Shown here piece by piece: positions 45,418-54,300 of a stretch of DNA of 64,000 nucleotides. A program made the position numbers and the translations under genes. The stretch comes from Sabethes cyaneus (Eukaryota; Arthropoda; Insecta; Diptera; Culicidae), in NCBI RefSeq assembly GCF_943734655.1, contig NC_071353.1:139723907-139787906 (forward strand), read 5' to 3'. The notes beneath the pieces are model-generated. The model was not told where the DNA came from. It saw nothing but the letters and a program-made list of their open reading frames with translations, and ran no database searches. The first letter of the stretch is position 1, and every line of letters begins with the position of its first letter.

Positions 45418-46094
45418 TTTTTTTTTTTTTTGTATGCCAGAAGGGCATTGGGTTAAAAGGCCACTGCGACAGTCTTAATGATCGTCTTTTGTGGCAGGCC
45501 CCGATTGCTGTACACAGTTTACGGATCGCTCATACCCATTGATGGAGTTGAGCGGAATAGTTGTAATCCTGTGCCCCAATTCGGTACTACATGGTTTATA
45601 AAGCCAATGACCGTTTTGGGATTTAGGCTCCATACCTGATATGGAGTAAGAAGGAAACTTCCTAAGAAGTTGTGCCTTGATAATGCAAGAGCTCCGCAAT
45701 AGCAGAGCAGATGCGCTGAACTTTCAGGTTCAGAGTTACAAAAGCGGCAGGTGTCAGATGATACCTTGCCGATATTCTTTAAATGATAAAGAGCGGGGCT
45801 GTGTCCTGTTAGGAGTCCCGTGATCGTGCGTAGTTCACTACGAGTTAAATGGAGTAGTTTTTTAGCTACTGCAGGGTTTGGGTAGATAAACTGTTTAGCT
45901 TGTCTACAACCCTGTGTTTGATTCCAACGGGATGCTATTTCTAGCATTTCCCATGTCATCAGTTCGCCTTTCACGGCGGATGTGGAGGTGCCCAGAAACG
46001 GTTCAGGACCAATAAATTGCTGAGCTGATCCTTGTCTTGCTAGGTTGTCAGCAAATTCATTGCCCTCGATTCCGCAGTGACCGGGCACCCAAAG
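45418..46094 (-). mobile_element. 5'-truncated LINE (R1/LOA/I-like) with perfect 12-bp TSD
   Basis: TAACTAAGGGAT occurs at 45,406-45,417 and again at 46,095-46,106. Between them lies a minus-strand LINE 3' end with a poly(A) tail (T run to 45,431 on the plus strand). The paralogous arm at 50,598-50,755 has this site uninterrupted. Only about 660 bp of the element was copied. Confidence 0.95.
45519..46088 (-). pseudogene. LINE RNase H domain and zinc-knuckle C-terminus
   Basis: A 190-codon open frame begins inside the RNase H domain at (WV)PGHCGIEGNEFADNLARQG, which holds the conserved GH and N-E-x-A-D of LINE RNase H. It then runs to a C-terminal knuckle TCRFCNSEPESSAHLLCYC of the C-x2-C...H-x3-C type found in R1, LOA and I-group elements. 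The frame is intact to its stop. Only the upstream RT is missing, through 5' truncation, so the insertion is recent relative to other relics here. Confidence 0.85.
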
Positions 46095-46516
46095 TAACTA
46101 AGGGATAATCCCTACTAATCAGTAAACCTAGGAAAATGCCTGTCTGTCCGTCTTTCCCGCAGTGTCAGTCTTTACCGCCCTTCCCCTACTGTATATCTAC
46201 CCAAATAAAAAAATAAGGTGCAGAGTATGTCTTGTTTTTCTGAAACTAAGGTACAGAATTTTACGAAATGCTTTTTTCCTTCACCTATCAATAACACGGA
46301 TCTTCACAGAGCAGAGCTGCGAGTGGAACAAGAGGGGAAAATTTTAAAGGTTTTAAGGGGGATGTTCCAAATTCACGGAGAGAAATAAATGAAAAAATTT
46401 ATTCAAAACATGTTAAGTCTCGCAAAATGAGCAATAAAAATTTTTTTGACGCAGTTGCACTTTTATTAAGTGCTAAACAAAGGAGTTCTCGAAGCGGTTT
46501 TTTTTTTGTTTTATAG

Positions 46517-46775
46517 TTTATATAGTTGTTTTATAGTTGTGTTGCATATTTTGTTTTTTATTTGATTAAAATTATCTTTTAAAACTGTTTGCTATTTCAT
46601 GTTTTTTTGAATAGTTATTTAGGCATTCCGGGAAAATTCGGCCTTTCGTGATCCGGCCTCGTGATTCAGCCTTTCCTGATTCGGCCATTCGTGATTCGGT
46701 GTTCTGTGACTGTTGTTGGAATTCGGCCATTCGTGATTCGGACATTTGTGTTTCGGCTATTCGGTACCAACCCAT
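46517..46775. repeat. Inner inverted arm B
   Basis: Runs through TTTGATTAAAATTAT, TGAATAGTTATTTAGGCATT, CCGGGAAAATTCGGCCTTTC, then 15-bp units of ATTCGGCCATTCGTG, ending near TCGGTACCAACCC. It is the reverse complement of 50,211-50,435 (AATGGCCGAATCACG units, CCGAATTTTCCCGGAATGTC, CTATTCAATAAAATCC, TTAATCAAACAAAAAAC). Confidence 0.85.
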
Positions 46776-46929
46776 TTTATCGTCACCATTGCGTCGTCTT
46801 TTCATTGTTTCCTTTGTCATCTTTTCATCATCTTTTGTCGTCGTTTCGCTGTTTTTCATTGTTTTTTTTGCCAGTTTTCGCCGTCTAATTTGCAGTGAAG
46901 TCAACAAAAACATCATTTTCTTTTATGCT

Positions 46930-47135
46930 CATATCTGGTCTATATAAGGGGTTTAGAACGATTGTGAGCTTAATTTGGGATCATTTTCTTTTTCGGGGTT
47001 CAGGGCGATTTTGAGTCTAATTTAGGATCATCTTCGTTTTTGGCCATTTCTGGCCTTCAGAAGGGGCTTAGAGCGATTCTACGCCTAATTTGGGATCATT
47101 TTCTTTTTTGGGGCTTACAGCGGTTCTGAGCTTAA
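46930..47135 (+). repeat. 68-bp tandem repeat, left block
   Basis: About three units of GAGCTTAATTTGGGATCATT-TTCTTTTTCGG-CCTTTATAAGGGG-TTTAGAGCGATTCT. The unit contains TTAA, the site used by the next two elements. It resumes at 50,140. Confidence 0.85.
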
Positions 47136-49407
47136 CCCTCTAGTGCCCAAATTTTTGATTTGCTTGAAAAAATTTTAAAATGCTCTTTTCGTGGCCAGAA
47201 TAATGGAAAAAATATTCTTTAATTACTAAGTTCAGGAATAGTTTGATTATTTATAAAAATTCGTAACCCGCCAATTGGCGGGGTTGGGCACCTGGGCGCA
47301 AAAAAGTTGCAAAATCAAATTTTTCCATTTAATTCGGGACATCGATTTCAGAACATCTATAACAGTGCTAGTATTTATGGAACTAGTTTTAATGAGCTTC
47401 AACTGAAATTTTTGACCATAAGGCCGATTCCAGGTCCCGGACAAGTTCCTTCGAAATCCGTTCCGTGCTTGAATCAGAAAAGAAACCCTCCCTGGGCCTG
47501 GAACCGGTCATACGGCTTCTGTGAGACATGAGATGATATGCGACACGACATAATTTACTGATGCTGAAATGTCCCTTTATGGGAGCCGGTTCCGGATTTA
47601 TAATATCCCCCCGAATTCGGATGGCGCGCACCATGTCTCATAACTGCGGCTAAGTAAATGATATATCCACAGTCGATGATATGCTTACAAAAATCAACAG
47701 ATTTTAAACAAGTTTTAAATATTTGGCAACTTTATCTAAAAATGCCATGTCACGGTCGCCCAAGGAACTCCGGAATAACTCCGGGACCATATTACATATA
47801 GCTATTATCTATAGATATTATGAAAATAGAAAATATTTCCGGAAAAATTCCCAAATTTGGTAAAAAAATATTGAAAGATAAAAAAGTTACGGCCATTTTA
47901 GTGAATTTTGCAGTGCTAAAAATGAAGTAGACCCTAGAGGGGTTAATCGAAGCGTCTTGAGGAGGAAAACTAGACTTGACTTCCAGCTTGAATGCGTCAT
48001 TGAATCTCTTTACCCGTAATATTGTCGGCGGTGACCAGAGATCCCAAATATATGAACTCATCAACCACTTCCAGTTCATCGTTGTCTATAGTGCCCGTGG
48101 GAAGCAAATCCTTCCAAACAGACACAGAAACAGTTGTATTTTCAAATTTGGTAATGAATTCAGCAGCATCACCACGATCTTGCCTATTGATGTCCTTATC
48201 AGTAAGCAGTTTGCTTTTGGGGATTCTATTACTCCGAATAGTTCCCAGTCGTATATTCCTCTCGTTCCTCTCGAGTGGAGATATAAAATCAATGGTAATG
48301 CCGTATAATAATAATCGAAAAATATGATTTTTAAAATCCGGCAAAATTTTAGAAAGGCGAACAACAATATTAGTAGCTGCTCCCAAGTCAGGATTGCCTA
48401 CACCATAACATGCTTTGAAACTGTAACCTTTGAAAAACCTTTAGAGTCTGATAGAACATGAAACCTAAATCCTCATATATATGACTTGTTTGATAAATTG
48501 GGTTTTTCATTTTTGTAGTACACATTTGTTCACTATATTCTTTTATCGACTGGTAATTCATTCAATTTGTTCATTAACACAAACTTATTAAGCGGTATAG
48601 ATTAAAATTTGCGGTTTTAAAATGGTCTATGATAGATCCCATTTTGAATAATATTGTCTTGCTTATCAAGATTTTGTCGTTAAGCAGTAAAATTCGCCGG
48701 ATTTCAATGAATCTGTTTTTTGGTTATAGGGTTATGGTTTTTAAATACCATAAAATGCAAAAATGTTTTGTGATATAGCTATAAAGCGTTATATTGCAGC
48801 TCGTCAAAAAGGCGCACTGAAAATTAGGTGATAAGTCCTGTAAATTCCCCTTCCATATTAATGCCACTGCATGCTTGTGTATTTTTCAAGGCATATAAAA
48901 GAAGCTAACAAGGCCTATAACAATAATTTGTAGCTTAAACTCGAAAAAAATCAATAAATACAACGAAAACAACACGTTGTCAAATTACCAAAAAAAAGTT
49001 GACGTTAATGCCCAACCCCGCCAATTGGCGGGGTCAGTTCCTTGATAAAAATCGGCCAGTTTCTAAACTTTTTATTGCAAATTTCCATTTTTACCATGAA
49101 GTACAACTTATCAGCTACTCACCAATATTTTTTTTGTTCATTTATTCCAAGAAATAAGCAATTTACAACAATTTGAATTTCACTCTGCAGAGCAAAATAA
49201 TTTTTTTCTCAGTTTTCTGGCATTTTACAAGTTTCGCACGAAATATCTGTTTCAAATTAACGTAATAAAACAAACAAACCACTCGAATAGTTAGATTAGA
49301 CTATAATGAGAAGGTATGGGTGGATCTCAACATAAAACGAATAAGCATAGTAGATTTACAACGATTTTGCTAAAGCCCGCCAATTGGCAGGGTTGGGAAC
49401 TAGAGGG
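47136..49407. mobile_element. Element X: TTAA-flanked, piggyBac-type non-autonomous element
   Basis: Left end TTAACCCTCTAGTGCCCAA and right end TTGGGAACTAGAGGGTTAA are a 19-bp inverted repeat with one mismatch, including the TTAA targets (47,132-47,135 and 49,408-49,411). Sub-terminal palindromes CCCGCCAATTGGCGGG occur near 47,268, 49,017 and (variant) 49,378. No transposase is present. An RTE-like relic lies inside, and a third TTAA with a terminus-like CCCTAGAGGGG at 47,932-47,946 suggests that X may be composite. Confidence 0.8.
47935..48420 (-). pseudogene. RTE-like reverse transcriptase relic inside element X
   Basis: The minus-strand frame at 47,997-48,386 contains ELEVVDEFIYLGSLVTADN followed by GKEIQ. 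After a stop comes RIQAG, matching the post-catalytic EFxYLGSLVT...EIQRRIQAG block of insect RTE-type reverse transcriptases. The catalytic region is not recognisable upstream. It is old, with at least one stop and no 3' tail. Its presence inside a TTAA element means either later insertion or capture. Confidence 0.6.
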
Positions 49408-49411
49408 TTAA

Positions 49412-50139
49412 GGGGGCATAGTACTTTTTACACCATATTTTTTGCCTTATTTCAAATATTTTTTTCTCGATAACGCGAAAAGCGAATCGATTCGGGTTTA
49501 TTGCTTGCTAAACATTGCACTTTATACTAACATTTGCAGTTTTGTTTGCATATGTGAACCTATTCCCCTCTCCCCTACGGCTCCTTGAACATGATCATTC
49601 GAAAAAAACATGATTTGCGGTACCATGGATTGGCGCTGGAGGGCTTATCCGAATTGAAAAATTCCAAAATCACATGAAAGAATATTAAATTATCTCGTGT
49701 TTGACCCATCCTTTTTTTAAAATTCGAACGCATAACAAAATGGCGGACATTCAAACATAAAAGTAAGGTTTTTAGCCGAAAAAATTGACTTTAAACATTT
49801 CTAAAAAATACAAAAATTGTAATATCGAAAAAAGGATGGTTCAAACACTAGATAATTTTGTTAGCTTTGAAACAAAAAAAGAATCATGAGAATTGCTTCA
49901 GCCGTTCTTGAGATATTTATGGTACCGACTTTCAAAACCTGGTTTCGAGAAAAACGACGTTGAAGTTTTTATTCGCTGTGTAATCGTTCCAGACATGCGC
50001 GGTACAAATAGCTGTAACTTTGTCAATTTTTGGAATTCATCGAAATGACTTGAAACACATATGGTCAAAATGTTAATCTTTCGAAATAATCAATAAAAAA
50101 AATTTCGATTTTTTTAAATTGAAAAAGTACTATGCCCCC
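49412..50139. mobile_element. Element Y: 728-bp TTAA-flanked MITE
   Basis: Left GGGGGCATAGTACTTTTT and right AAAAAGTACTATGCCCCC are perfect 18-bp inverted repeats immediately inside TTAA (49,408-49,411 and 50,140-50,143). The interior is AT-rich with no coding capacity. Its left TTAA is the same one that closes element X. Confidence 0.9.
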
Positions 50140-50435
50140 TTAATTTGGGAACATTTTCTTTTTCGGTCTTTGTAAGGGGTTCAAAGCGATTCTGAGCTCA
50201 ATTTGGGGGCTGGTACCTAATGGCCGAATCACGAATGGCCGAAATCCAAATGGCCGAATGTCAACTTCAACAGAAGGCAGAATCACGAATGGCCGAAACA
50301 CGAAAGACCGAATTTTCCCGGAATGTCTAACAACTATTCAATAAAATCCATGGATTGGTAAGCAGTTAACACATAACTTTAATCAAACAAAAAACACAAT
50401 AAGCAGCACAACTATTTACTATAGATAGAGTATAG
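50140..50435. repeat. 68-bp repeat remnant and inner inverted arm B'
   Basis: TTAATTTGGGAACATTTTCT continues the 68-mer cut by X and Y to about 50,210. The B' arm follows to 50,435, reverse-complementary to 46,517-46,775. Confidence 0.85.
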
Positions 50436-50597
50436 ATGATTGAAACTTCTTTCTTCCCCTAAGCGCAAATGATTCATGTTCCTTATAAGGTGCGAGACCT
50501 ATTTACCGTGTCTGATCAAATGTTTCCTAGATGATTCAGGACGAGACGGCCGCAGAACGCGAGTGTCCCCAGCAGGAACCACTTCTATTTAGGTGCA

Positions 50598-50755
50598 TGC
50601 ATATTCCTAGGTTTTCTGACTTGTAGGGACTATCCCTTAGTTATGTCCGTACGAGCGGCAGCGAGTAGGGACAGCATATACCCAACGTTTGGGCAGGTTG
50701 AAGGCCATTTGTGATTCGGCCATTCGTGATTCGACCATTTGTGTTTCGGCCATTC
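50598..50755. repeat. Outer inverted arm A (empty site)
   Basis: Contains CCTAGGTTTTCTGACTTGTA, GGGACTATCCCTTAGTTATG, ACAGCATATACCCAACGTTT and GATTCGGCCATTCG units. It is the uninterrupted, inverted counterpart of 45,282-46,135. Confidence 0.85.
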
Positions 50756-50764
50756 GTTGGTAAT

Positions 50765-51180
50765 CCCAATTTTCTTATCATTTTCTTTTTCGCCTTTTCC
50801 GGCCTTTATGAGGGATTTAGATTGTGGGCTGAATTTTGGATCATTTTCTTTTTTTTGCGTTTTCTGGCCTTTCTAAGGGGTTTAGAGCGGTTCTGAGCTT
50901 AATTTGGGATCATTTTCTTTTTCGGCTTTTTTTTTGCCCTTTTAAGGCCAGAAGAGCGATTCTGAGCTTATTTTGGGATCATTTTCTTTTGTGGCCATTT
51001 CTAGCCTTTATAAGGGGTTTGGAGCAATTCTAACCACAATTTGGGATCATTTTACTGGCCTTTTCTGGCCTTTATAAGGGGCCTAGAGCGATTCTGAGTT
51101 TAATTTCTTTTTTGGCCTTATCTAGCATTTATAAAGGGGTTAGTGCGATTCCGAGCTTAATTTGGGTTTATTTGTTATAA
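50765..51180 (+). repeat. 68-bp tandem repeat, right block (about 6 units)
   Basis: Tandem units of GATCATTTTCTTTTTCGGC-CTTTATAAGGGG-TTAGAGCGATTCTGAGC-TTAATTTGG with length variants, in the same orientation as 46,930-47,135. Confidence 0.9.
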
Positions 51181-51187
51181 GCATCAT

Positions 51188-51885
51188 ATTTTCGTGGATT
51201 TCAAGGCAGCATGAGATACAGTTGGTGGTGAACAGCTATGGATTATAATGCACAAGTACGGTTTTTCCGAAAAACTGACGGGGTCGATCCGCGCGTGTGT
51301 CGGGTGCACTCTCAAGCCCCTTTGAATCGTACAGAGGGTTGTAGCAAGAGGATGAACTGTCCTGTCAGTATGTCTTTTTCTATCGCTATTGAAAGTATGA
51401 TTCAACCGACAACTATATGAATCCGCTTCGATCAAGGAGCACGCCGCCGTATTGATTTGACGATGTACAAACCGCTAATCAGACCGGTAGTCCTCTACGG
51501 ACTTTAGACGGTAACTTTGCTTACAGAAAACATACGTGCACCTACCGTATTTGAACGAAAAGTATTGGCGGAGTACAAACGGAAAGCAGAGAGTGGCGCA
51601 GGCGTATGAACCACGAGCTGAAGGCACTACTTAAAGAGATTCCCATCGTATCGGCCACGTCGCAAGGATGTCGGACGACTGTGCAGTAAAATCCGTTCTA
51701 TTCAAGAACCCCACCGGCACCAGGAATAGAGGGGCCCAACGTGCTAGATGGCTCGACCAAGTTAAAGCAGACTTGCGTGTGTCGAGCCGCTCAACGGATT
51801 GGCGACGAGTAGCCCAGGACCGAGTACTGTGGAAAGAAATTCTTGATACGGCAAGAGCCACCGCGGATCTATGCTATAACTAAAA
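51188..51885 (+). pseudogene. RTE-like LINE relic, internally deleted
   Basis: The opening reads FVDFKAA-x-DTVGGEQLWIIMHKYGF (split by a stop), i.e. motif A and the following helix. The YADD region is gone, and the sequence resumes at MYKPLIRPVVLYG, then FERKVL. It finishes with an open 71-codon stretch (51,668-51,883) containing RARWLDQVKADLRV and WRRVAQDRVLWKEILDTARA, the conserved C-terminus of RTE-type insect elements. Several frameshifts and stops are present. It shares family with the relics at 2,050 and 47,935. Confidence 0.75.
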
Positions 51886-54035
51886 CACAAAGATTTTGCA
51901 AGCCCTTCTTGTCGCTCTGCCATATTATTAATAGATCAGATTTTGGCTGGAATCCTCCTAGTTCGTAAAAACATGAAACAATATCTTACTATTCAAACAG
52001 ACACATTTGGAACGAAGTCAAAATAGGAATGCACTGCACTGATGGCCTTTGGTTTGGCTCCAGTCAGTAAAGCATTAATCGCAGAAAAGACTGCTTGACC
52101 CGCTCGGAGCACTGGAAGAGAAAACCTTTTCGTTTCTGCTTGTATGATTGAATCAAAAGAAATATTTTTATCATGAAAAAAGCCTAACACGCTTGCTTGC
52201 TTGCTGCCTGCCACTCACTGCCAACATTCGGCTCAAACGAGAGGCTATTCAATTTCCGTAATTTCCGCAAAACAAGAATAATCTGTTAGTCGGCACATTT
52301 ACTGCTGCCGCTGCTGCTGCTGGCATTCGAAACCGGTGACAGCTCAAATGCGACATAATTAGCAGCACCGGCACACAGGAGAACGGCAGTGAGCCAGAAA
52401 ATGGCGGTAATGGTGATGCAAACAAGGAATTTCCGCCATAAATTATCATATCATCTAAGTTGCAAAGTTTTCCGCGTACACCGCTTCGTGCCACTTCCGA
52501 TTCCTCCACAGCGTGCCGCCAGTGGACGCTGGAGTCGGCTTTCTTTCGCAACGGAACATCATCGTGGGAAATTTGCCTACTCTTGGCTTGCTCTTATGAG
52601 CAACGAGCCGCGCACATTCGAACTCGAACTGGAGATCCGTGCTTTGCAGCAAGCTGCCAGACTCTGCTGCGATTGCATAATGTTGCAGAGGTCTGCAAAG
52701 TGGTTCAGCGCCAATATTTTATAATTAACTTTGTTAGCGCAAGTGGTTTGTTAGGAAGGTAGAAAAAGAGCTAGAGGTTTTCTCGCTACGCAAACACATT
52801 TTTTCACCGGAGCAAAAATGGTGCAGTGCTCACAATAAGCACTCTTGTCACGTTCGCTCAAGTTCAGCAGCACCGTTGTTTACGGAACTGTCGTCTTAGA
52901 AAGGGGGGGGGGCCAACAGGGTTTGCGAAGGGCCACTGGGAAGACGCAAGGGAGGTCTTTCTTCTTTTTTCGATCCAACGATGCGACCAATTGATTGGAA
53001 TTGAAAATGAGGTTCCAAAACAGGAGTTTCCGTGACTATTGAAAATAGTTCACGTTTTGATTAGACATAAAGGATGCGAAAACACTTTGTCTCAAATACG
53101 TTCCGGTTCATACTCGTACCACTATGCAATTCTCGAAGCAAATGACCTTCATCAGGCACTTTTGTAATTACCAGGATGAAGAGGGCAAAACTTTTGAATT
53201 CAAACAGCAATAATATTTTTTCCATTCTTTCCTAGTCATTATATATGAATAACGTTCAAATCATGACAACCAATTGTAATTCCGGACACAATTTGAAGTT
53301 GAAATCGAAGGCAGGAAAAAAACGACGAGTACGAGCATTTAAATACTTGCTCATTTTGCCCTGCTTGAACTACACGTGGCAACGCTGAACTGAAAGGGGT
53401 TAAAATATAAACCGCATTAAGCGCCCTCCTACCCCGGTGGGACACCCTGCACGCTCCCGACGCCACCTTTCCGGCGGATATGCATTACGATTGTAATGAG
53501 TTTAGCTCGTCGTAGCTTAAGTACCTTTTTAGCATTCATACTGCCATAAACTGGGTATCGCAAGCGACACGCGAACTCGTGTGTGAAGTAATTGAATTCT
53601 ACGTTGCGAACTTTATCCCGTAAAATATTATATGTTGGTGTGTCACTCTGCCTGGTATGCACAGCAGTGTGTGGAACAGCTCCATCTTCCCAGGATAGGA
53701 AACCTCCAGCCGGAATCCTGTGGGTGTTGTACCACAACAGGTGAAAAGTACATATACCCATTTGTTGCTGACGCCACTTTTCTCGTTAAAGCTTGTCTCT
53801 CTCTGTCTGTCTGTTTAGTTCACCACTTCGTTCAGATTCGTCTGGAATATATCATACTTATATTGCTTCTAAGCAGAAGAGTTTGCGATGAGATTGATGT
53901 ACTTTTTGGCTGTTGAATCCAACGGATCATATTAGGCACAATTTGATGTATGTTTTAAAGTCTGTAACAGAAATAGTGAAAACTATATTCGGCATTCGTC
54001 ATTGTGCTCCACTACAAAGAGGTGATACACCGACA
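51886..54035. other. Unique sequence without a recognisable gene
   Basis: GC-richer at 52,300-52,650, with (CTG)n near 52,304. Opposing frames at 52,249-52,762 lack known motifs. A G11 run lies near 52,902. Confidence 0.4.
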
Positions 54036-54212
54036 TCCAATCCAATCCGATCCAATCCAATCGAATCCAATCTAATCCAATCCAATCCAATATCTAATCC
54101 AATATCTAATCCAATATCTAATCCAATCCAATCCAATCCAATCCAATCCAATCCAATCCTATCCAATCCTATCCAACCCAATCCAATTCAATCCAACCCA
54201 ATCCAATCCAAT
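54036..54212. repeat. Degenerate (AATCC)n pentanucleotide array
   Basis: About 35 units with interruptions (CCGAT, ATCTAAT, CCCAAT). Next to it lies AGTGGCGATTCGT, also present beside the pure array at 57,720. Confidence 0.9.
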
Positions 54213-54300
54213 CCAACAGTGGCGATTCGTGGTGGTTTAGCTTACCTGTTCAACCAGCGAAAAATACAAATTAATACGCAGCTTTTTTTATTATCGAAAT

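Larger units (their letters stand above)
45282..46135. repeat. Outer inverted arm A' (split by a LINE)
   Basis: Without the LINE this arm reads GGCCGAATCACAAA, then AAACGTTGGGTATATGCTGT, CTTACTCGCT, ACTAAGGGAT, CCTAGGAAAATGC. It is the reverse complement of 50,598-50,755. The LINE occupies 45,418-46,094. Confidence 0.85.

Noticed and set aside
47136..49407. Search for a piggyBac transposase inside element X
   Set aside because: No DDD-type motif or long frame; the only coding relic is RTE-like and antisense.
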